The notes below the pieces were generated by a model. That model saw nothing but the letters and a program-made list of their open reading frames with translations, was not told the DNA's origin and made no database searches. From contig CAYFSS010000002.1 of the NCBI GenBank assembly GCA_964345975.1, forward strand, positions 1-64,000: a stretch of DNA of 64,000 nucleotides. Reading direction: 5' to 3'. The DNA comes from CAYFSS01 sp964345975 (lineage in GTDB: Bacteria; Bacillota; Clostridia; Saccharofermentanales; Fastidiosipilaceae). Below, one piece after another: positions 8,212 through 17,211 of the stretch (its first letter is position 1; each line of letters begins with the position of its first letter). The position numbers and the translations under genes are program-made.

Positions 8212-8565
8212 ATGAGAATTCTCAAGAAGAATCATGCTTTTTCTCATATCATTAGAAGAGGTAAACGCCTCCAAGGACGCCATCTTTCGATCCATTATCG
8301 TAAGCGTCGTGATCACGATCCATCAAGATTTGGTGTTACCTGCAGTAAAGGAATTGGCAATGCAGTTGAACGGAATCGTCTGAAACGCCAACTTCGTGAA
8401 ATTGCACGCAGCCTAAGGTCTGATCTGCCGGATGCTTATGATTTTGTATTGATGGCAAGGCCACACGCTAAGAATGCAGAGTACCAAGTAATCTTAAGTG
8501 AAGCACGCTCACTCTTAGGAGCTTCAAACCTTCTAGCTCGAAGTCAGTATGAGCAGAAAGGCTAG
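8212..8565 (+). CDS. rnpA: Ribonuclease P protein component
   Basis: RnpA binds the catalytic RNase P RNA and helps it remove 5' leaders from pre-tRNAs. The 117-residue protein has the RNR signature GNAVERNRLKRQLRE at about residues 49-63 and the upstream SRFGVTCSK strand. The ATG at 8212 follows GAGAGGAG by a longish spacing; the nearby in-frame GTG runs into a stop after three codons, which fixes the start. yidD begins three bases after its stop. The RNase P RNA gene itself was not found in this window. Confidence 0.95.
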   Translation: MRILKKNHAFSHIIRRGKRLQGRHLSIHYRKRRDHDPSRFGVTCSKGIGNAVERNRLKRQLREIARSLRSDLPDAYDFVLMARPHAKNAEYQVILSEARSLLGASNLLARSQYEQKG

Positions 8566-8568
8566 AGT

Positions 8569-8778
8569 ATGAAGCGACTCTTTCTAGCATTGATCCGTTT
8601 CTATCAGAAATCGATCTCCGGATATCTGGGGCCTTCATGTCGTTTTACACCGACATGTTCGCAGTATGCTTATGAAGCCATCTCACGATATGGCGTGATC
8701 AAGGGATCATTGAAGGCGATAGCTCGAATACTGCGCTGTAACCCGTTTCATCCCGGTGGTTATGATCCTGTCCGATGA
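8569..8778 (+). CDS. yidD: Membrane protein insertion efficiency factor YidD
   Basis: A 69-residue protein thought to assist YidC or Sec in inserting membrane proteins. The family signature is complete: an N-terminal amphipathic segment (IRFYQKSISGYLGPSCRF), then TPTCSQYAYEAI, RYG and CNPFHPGGYDPV. It is packed between rnpA (three-base gap) and yidC, the conserved order. Confidence 0.95.
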   Translation: MKRLFLALIRFYQKSISGYLGPSCRFTPTCSQYAYEAISRYGVIKGSLKAIARILRCNPFHPGGYDPVR

Positions 8779-8842
8779 GTTCATCTAGTAATTCTGTCAA
8801 TATATCTGATTATTGATTCTTAATGTCAAAGTGTAGGTAAGT

Positions 8843-9958
8843 ATGGATATCATGTTTCAAGCTTCTCTCTTAGCCCCCGTTTACACAGCATTCGGCTGGC
8901 TAATGAGACAACTTTATTTCATTTTAGGGAATTATGGTCTCTCCATTATTTTCTTCACTATCTTGGTTCGGCTCTTTTTTATCCCTTTCAACGTCAAACA
9001 GCATAAGAGTTCGTTGCAACAACAAGCTCTACAACCTCAATTGAATGAGCTTCAACGCATCTATAAAGGCGATAAAGAGAAGTATTCTCAAGCTCAGATG
9101 TCTCTTTATAAGGAGCATGGCGTTTCCATGATGGGGGGCTGTTTGCCGCTCCTTCTTACGATGGTTCTCATGTGGCCTGTTTATCGTGTTGTTTCCGGAC
9201 CGCTCAATTACATCGTTGGTGTGCCGGTGGATAACTTGAGACAGATCGCTGATATCTTTGTTGAACGAGGAATTTTGGCGGAAGCTGCGGTCCGTGACGT
9301 ACAAAACTTCAATATTGCTTTGAACCAAGCGCTTTTTGAAAATCCAGGGATTCTGGTAGAAACGATTAAAGAGGGACTTATCAGAGCACAAGACCTTCTA
9401 AACATGAATTTCCTGGGCTTGAATACAGGTCTAACTCCCAGCATTGACTTGGGTCGTCTCATGGGACCGGAACGCAGTACTTATCTCCCACTGCTCATCA
9501 TTCCCATTCTCACGGCAGTAACCAGTTTCTTACCAACCTTAGTTGGCGAGAAATTGAATCCTGCTATGCAAGCTCAGAAGAAGCAGAAAGAGTTAGCGAA
9601 GATCAATCCGGCGCAGCAAACTCCCCAAGGCAATCAGGACATGATGGGTTGTATGAAGTGGAGCATGCCTCTCATGATGGTGTTCTTCTCGTTCTCCATG
9701 CCTGCTGCTATGGGACTTTATTGGATCGTCGGTAACTTGATGGCTGTTGTTCAGAGCATGATTCTTTATTATCTCTATACCAAGCCTTTCTATCAGGCAA
9801 TGGAAGCTGCTGATTCAAAGAGGGTCAAGACTCGTGAAGAGGCAGCCGGCGAGCTCAAACTTGAAGAGAAGATCGAAGCTGCCGCAGCCGACAAGCCAAA
9901 GAAAACAAAAAGCCGGGGCAAGTCCTCAAGGAAGTCCACCGGTAAGAATCGAGGTTAA
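8843..9958 (+). CDS. yidC: YidC/Oxa1-family membrane protein insertase
   Basis: YidC inserts and folds inner membrane proteins, alone or with Sec. The 371-residue protein has an N-terminal hydrophobic segment, then the Oxa1 core with a hydrophobic segment ending IPFNVKQHK, a cytoplasmic coiled hairpin rich in Q and K, and further membrane segments (CLPLLLTMVLMWPVY, then MPAAMGLYWIVGN). It lacks the large periplasmic domain of Gram-negative YidC, as expected in Gram-positives. The last 40 residues are strongly basic (KPKKTKSRGKSSRKSTG), a ribosome-binding type of tail. No lipobox cysteine is obvious near the N-terminus. Confidence 0.93.
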   Translation: MDIMFQASLLAPVYTAFGWLMRQLYFILGNYGLSIIFFTILVRLFFIPFNVKQHKSSLQQQALQPQLNELQRIYKGDKEKYSQAQMSLYKEHGVSMMGGCLPLLLTMVLMWPVYRVVSGPLNYIVGVPVDNLRQIADIFVERGILAEAAVRDVQNFNIALNQALFENPGILVETIKEGLIRAQDLLNMNFLGLNTGLTPSIDLGRLMGPERSTYLPLLIIPILTAVTSFLPTLVGEKLNPAMQAQKKQKELAKINPAQQTPQGNQDMMGCMKWSMPLMMVFFSFSMPAAMGLYWIVGNLMAVVQSMILYYLYTKPFYQAMEAADSKRVKTREEAAGELKLEEKIEAAAADKPKKTKSRGKSSRKSTGKNRG

Positions 9959-9960
9959 GT

Positions 9961-10800
9961 GTGAAACAGACCATTGAAACTCAAGCTGCATCGATAGAAG
10001 AAGCTGTTCAGCGTGCGTTAGAATCGCTTGGCTTAGAGCGTTCTGATGTTGAAGTTGAGGTTCTCCGTGAGGCAGAACCCGGGACTTTTCTTGGAATTGG
10101 CCGGAAGGATGCTATTGTCCGTGTAACGGCTATTGATGCGCCTTTAGATGATTCAACACCTGAAATTACCGTTTCGGAGCCGGATCCTGTTGATGGCACG
10201 ATCGTCGTTGATTCGACGGATGAACCATTCACTGAACCAAGTGATGACTTGATTTATTCCGACCATCCCGGAACGAATGAAGATTCGGTCAAAGCATGGC
10301 TTGATTATCTTAGACATGAAGATAAAACGACGACTGAAGTGGCACGCTTATTTCTTGAAGCCGTCTTAGATCTCATGGGACTCAAGGATGATCTCACACT
10401 AAAAGTTTGGGAAGATGACGAAAACCTTTATGCAGATATCGATGGGGAAGAGTGTGGGATTCTCATCGGTCGGCGTGGTGCAACGCTTAATTCGCTCCAG
10501 TATCTGTTGATCCTTATGACGCATCGCCATGGACCTGACACTAAGTTTGTCCAACTTGATATCGGTGGCTATCATCGTCGTCGCAAAGAAGGACTGGTGG
10601 ATTTGGCCAAGAAGACGGCTGAAAGGGCTCTTTCGACCGGAAATGCTTATGAGCTTAACCCGATGCGTGCTCCGGATCGTCGAATCGTCCATGAATCTCT
10701 TGTGGATTTCCCGGGGATTATAACGTATAGCGAAGGTCAAGGAAGGAATCGTTTCGTTGTCATCGATCTTGAAGATTATGACGATGTTTCCTTTGAATAA
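9961..10800 (+). CDS. jag: Jag/KhpB RNA-binding protein (Jag-N, KH, R3H)
   Basis: A 279-residue cytosolic RNA-binding protein that is encoded next to yidC in most Gram-positives. Domain order: Jag-N at about 1-50 (LESLGLERSDVEVEVL), an acidic low-complexity linker at about 55-105, a KH domain at about 115-195 with the RNA loop IGRRGATLNSLQ, and R3H at about 200-270 (NPMRAPDRRIVHESL). In pneumococcus KhpB works with KhpA in cell elongation and division; the same role here is inference. The start is GTG 9961, two bases after the yidC stop. Confidence 0.95.
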   Translation: MKQTIETQAASIEEAVQRALESLGLERSDVEVEVLREAEPGTFLGIGRKDAIVRVTAIDAPLDDSTPEITVSEPDPVDGTIVVDSTDEPFTEPSDDLIYSDHPGTNEDSVKAWLDYLRHEDKTTTEVARLFLEAVLDLMGLKDDLTLKVWEDDENLYADIDGEECGILIGRRGATLNSLQYLLILMTHRHGPDTKFVQLDIGGYHRRRKEGLVDLAKKTAERALSTGNAYELNPMRAPDRRIVHESLVDFPGIITYSEGQGRNRFVVIDLEDYDDVSFE

Positions 10801-10830
10801 TCTCTATCGCTACTTCAATATTTAGGTAAG

Positions 10831-10859
10831 GACGGCAATTGAATGCCGTCTTTGCTTTC
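10831..10859 (+). terminator. Hairpin between jag and mnmE, possible terminator
   Basis: GACGGCA (10831-10837) pairs with TGCCGTC (10844-10850), followed by TTT and a T-rich stretch. It would end or attenuate the rpmH-jag transcript before mnmE. Confidence 0.55.
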
Positions 10860-10873
10860 TAGGAGGTGTGAGA

Positions 10874-12370
10874 GTGTCAGATATAATCTTTGCTTTTTCC
10901 AGCCCTGCTGTGAGTTCCGCTCTCCAAGTATTGAGGATCAGTGGGTCCGGTTCCGCCAAATGGCTGGACCGCTGGTTTCGTTTTGGTCCACTACCTAAAG
11001 GCGACAACATCAAAGCTGAATCGCGTGCCAAAGTGATTGATGAGCTGCCCGGATATCAGGCCGCTTATGGTTATCTTTTCGATCCACACGATGATGAACC
11101 CATTGATCAAGCAGTGATTCTGCGTTATCGTGCGCCACATTCCTATACCGGTGAAGAGATGGTTGAAGTTTCCTTACATGGTTCCATGGCGGTAAGGACT
11201 AAGGTCTTGGAAGTGGCAACCAGACTAGGCGGCAGAATGGCTGAGGCAGGGGAATTCACGGAACGGGCTTTTCTAAATGGAAAGCTTGACTTGACTCAGG
11301 TGGAAGCCGTCATTGATCTCATCGATGCACGAGCTGATAGGACTGCCCAGCAAGCATTGAAGCGATTGGGTGGTGGATTGAGTGAAGTTTATCAGGGCTT
11401 AAGGAATGCTCTGATCGATGTTATTGCAGAATTACAACTAGCGATCGACTATCCTGAACATGAAGATTCTATCTTGGAAGTTGATGTTTTGCGGCGCTCT
11501 TTGGAAAGTATTGTCGCTCGTTGCGAGGATCTATTGAAGTCATATCGTCAAGGCAAGGCTCTTCAAGAAGGGTTTGCAATTGTTCTCCTTGGTCCTCCGA
11601 ATGCGGGCAAGAGCTCACTCCTCAATAAACTCGTACAGCAGGATAGAGCAATCGTGAGCGATATTCCCGGTACGACCCGCGATACTATTGAAGTCTCTTT
11701 AATTATGGATGGAATCCCGGTGCGTTGGATTGATACGGCAGGTCTTAGAAATAGTAATGATCCAATTGAGAAGATGGGCATTGAGCGCTCTGAACTTGCA
11801 GCTCAGGAGGCGGATCTTATTTTTTATCTCGTCCCAAGTGATGAGGATCTGACACAAAAGCTCATAACAGATATCGCCGGGTTTCGTAAGCATGCACCGC
11901 TCCATGTCTTGCGCAGTAAGAGTGATTTGACGGACAGCGGTGGGTCCTATGGTGATCTTGATTCCAGTGGGGATCTCAAGTCCCAAGCGTCCCACGAGTC
12001 CCACAAATCCGATAAACTCCACCAATCTCAAGGGACACTTAGCGAGCAAGAGCCGCTCTTCACGATCCCGATATCTGTCACAGATGGAACGGGCATCGAC
12101 AAAATCTTCGATGTCATTGCACAGGAGTTTGCAGCCCTCGGTCCTCCTCAGTCTGAAAGCATCCTTGTGAGTTCTGAAAGAGAACATGGAATCTTGTTAC
12201 GAGTTCACGATCGCCTTATGACGTTACTGGCTGATGTGGGGATCCTACCTGAGGATCTCTTAGCACAAGCGCTCTTGTCGATTGCCGAAGAAGTGTCAGA
12301 ATTAACGGGTCATGATATGAACGAAGCAGTGCTCGAGAATCTGTTTGCCCGGTTTTGTGTAGGAAAGTAG
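10874..12370 (+). CDS. mnmE: tRNA modification GTPase MnmE
   Basis: With MnmG it installs the 5-(carboxymethyl)aminomethyl group on wobble uridine of certain tRNAs. The 498-residue protein has an N-terminal tetrahydrofolate-binding domain (about 1-120, SYTGEEMVEVSLHG), helical parts, a G domain and the C-terminal FCVGK with the conserved cysteine. G1 is GPPNAGKS (240-247), G2 region PGTTRDT, G3 DTAG. The G4 motif reads SKSD instead of NKxD and is followed by about 40 residues of Ser/His/Lys/Gln-rich sequence (about 353-395) not expected in the G domain. GTG 10874 is taken as the start because AGGAGG (10861-10866) is seven bases upstream; GTG 10868 is too close. mnmG follows nine bases later. 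Confidence 0.95.
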   Translation: MSDIIFAFSSPAVSSALQVLRISGSGSAKWLDRWFRFGPLPKGDNIKAESRAKVIDELPGYQAAYGYLFDPHDDEPIDQAVILRYRAPHSYTGEEMVEVSLHGSMAVRTKVLEVATRLGGRMAEAGEFTERAFLNGKLDLTQVEAVIDLIDARADRTAQQALKRLGGGLSEVYQGLRNALIDVIAELQLAIDYPEHEDSILEVDVLRRSLESIVARCEDLLKSYRQGKALQEGFAIVLLGPPNAGKSSLLNKLVQQDRAIVSDIPGTTRDTIEVSLIMDGIPVRWIDTAGLRNSNDPIEKMGIERSELAAQEADLIFYLVPSDEDLTQKLITDIAGFRKHAPLHVLRSKSDLTDSGGSYGDLDSSGDLKSQASHESHKSDKLHQSQGTLSEQEPLFTIPISVTDGTGIDKIFDVIAQEFAALGPPQSESILVSSEREHGILLRVHDRLMTLLADVGILPEDLLAQALLSIAEEVSELTGHDMNEAVLENLFARFCVGK

Positions 12371-12379
12371 GTGCCATAA

Positions 12380-14308
12380 GTGAAGCCCTATATCGCAGGT
12401 GTAGCTGACCTAATTGTCGTAGGGTCCGGTCATGCCGGCGTAGAGGCGGCTCTAGCCGCAAGTCGACTCGGGTTTGAAGCGATTCTCTTCACGATGGACT
12501 TAGAATCCGTCGCCAATTTGCCTTGCAATCCCAGCATCGGAGGCACAGCAAAAGGCCAAGTTGTCCGTGAAATCGATGCGATGGGCGGTATCATGGGGAA
12601 GGCAGCCGATGCTGCAGGCATGCAATTTCGTATGCTGAATGCATCTAAGGGACCGGCCGTCCATTCCCCGAGAGCACAAGTGGATCGTGTAAGTTATCAG
12701 AAGTATGTGCTTCATACTTTGGAACGAGCTCCCGGTCTCAAACTACGACAAGAGGAAGTCGCTAAGCTCTTATTCAGTGACGGTCAACTGAGCGGTGTGC
12801 AAACCGTACTCGGTGCCCGGTACATGGCATCCAAAGTGATCATTGCAACCGGCACTTATTTATCTGCACGCATCTTAGTCGGTGAGTACTCGTATGAAGG
12901 AGCACCGGATTATCATTTCCCTTCGCGTTATTTGGACGAAGATCTTAAGAACTTAGGTTTAAAGCTCCAGCGCTTCAAGACAGGGACACCGGTCCGGATC
13001 CATCGCTCGAGCATCCGTACGGAAGGTTTGGAACGTCAAACATCTGACATAATTCCGTGGTTCTTTTCTTATGAAAATGAAGCACTCTATGAGACAAGCG
13101 AGAAAATGATAGAAGAGCTACACCCTCGACTATCCGAGCAAGGCGATTGTTTCATCACGTGGACCAATGAAGAAACGCACAAGATCATTGCGGATAACTT
13201 GGATCGATCACCCCTCTATAGTGGTGTTATTGAGGGGACGGGCACACGTTATTGTCCATCCATTGAGGACAAGATTGTTAAATTTCCGGATAAGAATCGG
13301 CATCAAATCTTCATCGAACCGATGGGTGAGAATAGTGAAGAACTCTATCTACAAGGCTTATCTTCAAGTATGCCTCCCGATGTTCAGACCCGGGTGCTTC
13401 ACTCTATTCCCGGTCTAGAAGAGGCATGGATTCAACGTATGGGTTATGCCATAGAATACACCTGCCTCGATCCGGAGATCCTCGACCTGGATCTTCAATC
13501 GCGTGATATCCCGGGTCTTTACTTTGCAGGTCAAGTCGTCGGGAGTTCAGGCTATGAGGAAGCCGCAGCTCAAGGACTTATGGCTGGCCTTAACGCCTGC
13601 CTAGCTCTACAAGGTAAAGAACCGGCGATCCTCGATCGCTCAACGGCATACATCGGCGTCCTCATCGATGATCTTGTCACGCGTGGTACGCCTGAACCTT
13701 ATCGCATGATGACATCACGTGCGGAATATCGTCTTCTCCTAAGGCAGGATAATGCGGACGAGCGTCTATCACGCTTAGCTTATGAATGGGGCTTAATCGA
13801 TGCTGAGCGATTTGCCGTTTACACACAAAAGCAAGCAGCCATTTCTCTTGAGCTTGGAAGAATAGAGGAGATGCGAGTCAAGCCTTCGGATGAAGTTAAT
13901 AACTATCTTTCCTCGCTCGGCACCAATCCCTTAAAGACCGGCGTGAGTTTCGCTGAATTATTGCGCCGCCCGGAAATAACTTACGAGAACAGCGTTATCC
14001 TCGATCCGTCCCGCCCCGACTTACCGAAAACCGTAAAACAAGCGGTCCAAAACCAAGTCAAATATGCAGGGTATATCAAGCTGGAAGAAGATAGACTCGA
14101 GCGTTTTCAACGGCTGGAAAGACGCGAGCTGGCAGACGATATTGACTACCTTTCAATCAAAGGGTTGAAGCGGGAAGCAGCTCAGAAATTAAAAGATCGT
14201 GCCCCTCGATCGGTTGGTCAAGCTAGTCGTATCTCCGGCGTATCTCCGGCTGATATATCTGTGCTCCTGGTTTACTTAGAAACCAGAAAGAGACGTAAAG
14301 GACAGTAG
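12380..14308 (+). CDS. mnmG: tRNA uridine 5-carboxymethylaminomethyl modification enzyme MnmG
   Basis: The FAD-dependent partner of MnmE. The 642 residues contain the dinucleotide loop VVGSGHAGVEAALAASRLG near the N-terminus, NLPCNPSIGGTAKG with its conserved cysteine, the second signature GLYFAGQVVGSSGYEEAAAQG, and the family-typical helical C-terminus ending in RISGVSPADISVL. The GTG start lies nine bases after the mnmE stop. rsmG begins two bases after its own stop, so mnmE-mnmG-rsmG form one operon. Confidence 0.97.
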   Translation: MKPYIAGVADLIVVGSGHAGVEAALAASRLGFEAILFTMDLESVANLPCNPSIGGTAKGQVVREIDAMGGIMGKAADAAGMQFRMLNASKGPAVHSPRAQVDRVSYQKYVLHTLERAPGLKLRQEEVAKLLFSDGQLSGVQTVLGARYMASKVIIATGTYLSARILVGEYSYEGAPDYHFPSRYLDEDLKNLGLKLQRFKTGTPVRIHRSSIRTEGLERQTSDIIPWFFSYENEALYETSEKMIEELHPRLSEQGDCFITWTNEETHKIIADNLDRSPLYSGVIEGTGTRYCPSIEDKIVKFPDKNRHQIFIEPMGENSEELYLQGLSSSMPPDVQTRVLHSIPGLEEAWIQRMGYAIEYTCLDPEILDLDLQSRDIPGLYFAGQVVGSSGYEEAAAQGLMAGLNACLALQGKEPAILDRSTAYIGVLIDDLVTRGTPEPYRMMTSRAEYRLLLRQDNADERLSRLAYEWGLIDAERFAVYTQKQAAISLELGRIEEMRVKPSDEVNNYLSSLGTNPLKTGVSFAELLRRPEITYENSVILDPSRPDLPKTVKQAVQNQVKYAGYIKLEEDRLERFQRLERRELADDIDYLSIKGLKREAAQKLKDRAPRSVGQASRISGVSPADISVLLVYLETRKRRKGQ

Positions 14309-14310
14309 AT

Positions 14311-15033
14311 ATGCCCTTAGAAGACCTAAAGAATCGCCTTGCCATAGATATAGACCTTGATCCACAGACGCAAAGTCGAATTCTGCGATTTATCGAACTC
14401 TTGTTGAAGAAGAACGAAGTGATGAATATTACGCGGATTACTTCGGTTGCCGGTCTGTATGAGTCGCATATTAGAGACAGCATGCAGATTCTTCCTTTTA
14501 TGCCTGATGAAGGGAAACTCTTGGATATGGGTACCGGTGCAGGATTCCCCGGACTTATTCTCAAGATCCTCAAACCTGAGTGGCAAGTGACTTTGGTAGA
14601 TTCGGTCCGCAAGAAACTAACCTTTCTTGATGAAGTTAAAGCGGATCTGGGTCTTAAAGGCATTAGAACAGTCCATGCTCGCGCAGAGGATCTAGGTCAA
14701 GATAAGAAGCATCGTGAGTCTTACGACCTTGTGACGGCTAGAGCCGTCGCTCAACTGCCTGTTCTCCTGGAATATTGCCTACCCTTAGTGAAGATCGACG
14801 GATCTTTTCTTGCCATGAAAACCTTGGATGAAGATCTTCGCAAGGCTGAAGTAGCCTGTAAGACCTTAGGCGGAATCCTTCATCAATCCAAGGTCTATCA
14901 GAATCCTTCCTTCCAAAACCCCGTTGAAATGACAGGGGACCAATTGGTGATCCATGAGTTCAAAAAGAAGAAGGCGACTCCGAAAGAGTACCCTCGCAGA
15001 GCGGGTACCGTGAAACAGGATCCCATTGTTTGA
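14311..15033 (+). CDS. rsmG: 16S rRNA (guanine527-N7)-methyltransferase RsmG
   Basis: RsmG (GidB) methylates N7 of G527 in 16S rRNA; loss of this enzyme causes low-level streptomycin resistance in several bacteria. The 240-residue protein has the SAM-binding loop LDMGTGAGFPGL at about 69-80, then VTLVDSVRKK and the later TARAVAQLPVLLEY. It is cotranscribed with mnmG. The next gene overlaps its TGA stop. Confidence 0.96.
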   Translation: MPLEDLKNRLAIDIDLDPQTQSRILRFIELLLKKNEVMNITRITSVAGLYESHIRDSMQILPFMPDEGKLLDMGTGAGFPGLILKILKPEWQVTLVDSVRKKLTFLDEVKADLGLKGIRTVHARAEDLGQDKKHRESYDLVTARAVAQLPVLLEYCLPLVKIDGSFLAMKTLDEDLRKAEVACKTLGGILHQSKVYQNPSFQNPVEMTGDQLVIHEFKKKKATPKEYPRRAGTVKQDPIV

Positions 15034-15512
15034 TGTTGGACCGAATTTTCACGCTTGAGCGACACCGAGTCCATCGATCCAGAACAGGTTACTGGCCTGC
15101 CGGAAGGACCCTGTTCTTACTCTTTGCCATCGTCTTCCTTACGTTGGCTCATCCATGGCTTAGACGTTTTGCGTGGGCTTGGCCTTTCATTCTTGTGCTC
15201 TATGAAAGGCAGTCAAAATTCTTGAGACGCGCCGCGGCAGATTTGTTCTTTCATCTGTTGAGTTTTTCTATTCTCATAGGAATCATCGATGTTTTGCTTG
15301 AACTCTTAGCGCATTGGATTGCAACGGCTAAAGACGAAGTGCACCGTATGCAATTGGAGTTTATCCATCGTACGATCAAACGTATCCCTCCGGTTTTGAC
15401 CGGTTTATTGATTGCGTATTGCCTTGTGATCCTCTATTTTTCTCTGGACTATCGTTTGCTTAGGCGACGCTCACAACGTCCCCTCAGTGGAATCTTACTG
15501 CGCATGTTCTAA
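15033..15512 (+). CDS. Unrecognised small membrane protein
   Basis: I do not recognise this 159-residue protein. It shows an N-terminal basic stretch, hydrophobic segments at about 24-40 and 70-90, another at about 120-140, and a very basic tail (LLRRRSQRPLSG), so three or so membrane helices are likely. The ATG at 15033 overlaps the rsmG stop as TGATG, which suggests translational coupling; a TTG three bases earlier is the alternative. It ends just before the tRNA promoter and has no clear terminator. Its place in the rsmG operon hints at a link to envelope or translation, but no function can be assigned. Confidence 0.65.
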   Translation: MLDRIFTLERHRVHRSRTGYWPAGRTLFLLFAIVFLTLAHPWLRRFAWAWPFILVLYERQSKFLRRAAADLFFHLLSFSILIGIIDVLLELLAHWIATAKDEVHRMQLEFIHRTIKRIPPVLTGLLIAYCLVILYFSLDYRLLRRRSQRPLSGILLRMF

Positions 15513-15535
15513 AGCTCACGAGAAATCACCGCTGC

Positions 15536-15564
15536 TTGCGGAATGAGGATCCTGGAACTATAAT
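15536..15564 (+). promoter_or_regulatory. Promoter of the tRNA-Ala/tRNA-Arg unit
   Basis: TTGCGG (15536-15541) and TATAAT (15559-15564) are 17 bases apart. The predicted start near 15571 is a few bases before tRNA-Ala. Confidence 0.85.
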
Positions 15565-15575
15565 TTCGACTATTC

Positions 15576-15651
<76 letters not shown>

Positions 15652-15708
15652 TTGACGGTACTTCTTTGTCCCGGATGAAGACGCACTTGTTTAAAGATGT
15701 GCTTTCAT

Positions 15709-15785
15709 GCACCTGTAGCTCAGCCGGATAGAGCAATCGCCTCCTAAGCGATAGGCCGTGCGTTCGAATCGCGCCAGGTGCACCA
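15709..15785 (+). tRNA. tRNA-Arg (anticodon CCT)
   Basis: The acceptor stem GCACCTG/CAGGTGC is perfect. The anticodon stem ATCGC/GCGAT encloses CTCCTAA, giving anticodon CCT, which reads AGG. The T loop TTCGAAT and encoded CCA are present. It is cotranscribed with the preceding tRNA-Ala and followed by a terminator. Confidence 0.95.
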
Positions 15786-15792
15786 AGATTTA

Positions 15793-15822
15793 CCCCGAAA
15801 CCATAGTGGTTCGGGGTTTTTC
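15793..15822 (+). terminator. Terminator after the tRNA pair
   Basis: CCCCGAAaCCA pairs with TGGTTCGGGG over a TAG loop, followed by TTTTT. The 180 bases from here to glf hold no other clear feature. Confidence 0.92.
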
Positions 15823-16003
15823 TTTGCTAGGTCTCCCGCGAGAGTTGGATCGGTCCCGGCTTTTGTGTGATAAGTTTCACGAAAGCATTAAGCTCAACGG
15901 AGAATTTCAATCGCAAGAAGATATTTTCTGCGTGCTCCATTAAGATGAATCTAAGAAAGTACATTGCTAATCTACTAAGATGTGAGTAAAAAGGAGTCTA
16001 ATT

Positions 16004-17110
16004 ATGACGAAGTATGATTACCTCATTGTCGGTGCAGGCATCTATGGTGCAAGCTTCGCCTATCGTATGACGCAAGCAGGGAAAAAATGTCTCGTCATAG
16101 ACCGCGCAGAGAATATTGCCGGGCATATTTACACCGAAAAGATTGAAGGCATTGATGTTCATGTTTTCGGAGCTCATATCTTTCATACCGTCGATAAGGA
16201 AGTATGGGATTTCGTCAATCAATTTGCCGAGTTCAATCGATTCACAAACTCACCCATCGCAAACTTCCATGGGAAACTCTACAATTTACCGTTCAATATG
16301 AATACCTTTCATTCGCTGTGGGGCGTTGTCACACCTGAAGAAGCTGCAGCAAAGATAGCCGAACAACAAGGGGAGATTGTAGGGGAACCACAAAATCTGG
16401 AAGAACAAGCAATCCGTCTTGTGGGACGAGATGTGTACGAGATCTTGATCAAGGAGTATACAGAGAAACAGTGGGGGAGAGCGTGTACCGAGCTTCCGGC
16501 CTTCATTATTCGCCGTCTCCCGGTGCGCTTTACTTACGACAACAATTACTTCAACGACCCTTACCAAGGCATTCCACGCGACGGTTACACGAAGATGATC
16601 GAGCGCATGCTTGAAGGGATTGAGGTTCGTTTAGGCGTTGACTTCTTCGAACATCGTTCGTTGGCCCACGAAGCTCGGCACACCGTTTACACAGGTCCTG
16701 TCGATGCCTTCTTCGACTACCAATTCGGTCCGCTTGAATACCGTTCTCTACGGTTTGAGACTGAAATCTTGGATATGCAGAATCATCAAGGTGTAGCAGT
16801 GATGAATTACACGGATCGTGAGACACCTTATACAAGAATCATCGAACATAAGCACTTCAATTTTGGCGAACAGGATAAAACGGTTATCTCACGTGAGTAT
16901 CCCCTCGAATGGGAGCCGGGCATGCCTGCGTATTATCCTGTAAACGATGATAAGAACCATGCGCTCTTCGAACGTTACCTTGAACTTACAAAAGCCCACC
17001 CATCCATTTCTTTCGGCGGCAGACTAGGCGACTACAAGTACTACAACATGGACCAAGCCACACGAGCAGCTCTCGACTTAGCTGACAAATTACTGGTTGA
17101 ACACGCTTGA
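16004..17110 (+). CDS. glf: UDP-galactopyranose mutase
   Basis: This flavoenzyme interconverts UDP-galactopyranose and UDP-galactofuranose, supplying galactofuranose for surface glycans. The 368-residue length is typical. The FAD loop is VGAGIYGASFA, followed by VIDRAENIAGHIYTE, FGAHIFHT and the later EYTEKQWGR and RLPVRFTYDNNYF, all family signatures. The C-terminal FGGRLGDYKYYNMDQ is the second FAD contact. The ATG follows AAAAAGGAGTC. It is flanked by tRNAs and a DJ-1 gene, with no glycosyltransferases nearby, so the glycan locus lies elsewhere. Confidence 0.96.
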   Translation: MTKYDYLIVGAGIYGASFAYRMTQAGKKCLVIDRAENIAGHIYTEKIEGIDVHVFGAHIFHTVDKEVWDFVNQFAEFNRFTNSPIANFHGKLYNLPFNMNTFHSLWGVVTPEEAAAKIAEQQGEIVGEPQNLEEQAIRLVGRDVYEILIKEYTEKQWGRACTELPAFIIRRLPVRFTYDNNYFNDPYQGIPRDGYTKMIERMLEGIEVRLGVDFFEHRSLAHEARHTVYTGPVDAFFDYQFGPLEYRSLRFETEILDMQNHQGVAVMNYTDRETPYTRIIEHKHFNFGEQDKTVISREYPLEWEPGMPAYYPVNDDKNHALFERYLELTKAHPSISFGGRLGDYKYYNMDQATRAALDLADKLLVEHA

Positions 17111-17211
17111 GGTAGGAGTCGTTAGGTCATGCACCGAGCTATCATTGTTCGCTCGCTGATGAGACCTTTAAAATATAGTATTTGTATGGATGGATTTGAA
17201 AGGAAGAATTA

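Noticed and set aside
11940..12170. Alternative open frame within mnmE
   Set aside because: It is a shadow of the unusual insert in the MnmE G domain, without its own start signals.
15758..15943. Open frame starting inside tRNA-Arg(CCT)
   Set aside because: It spans the tRNA 3' half and a strong terminator; no homology is visible.
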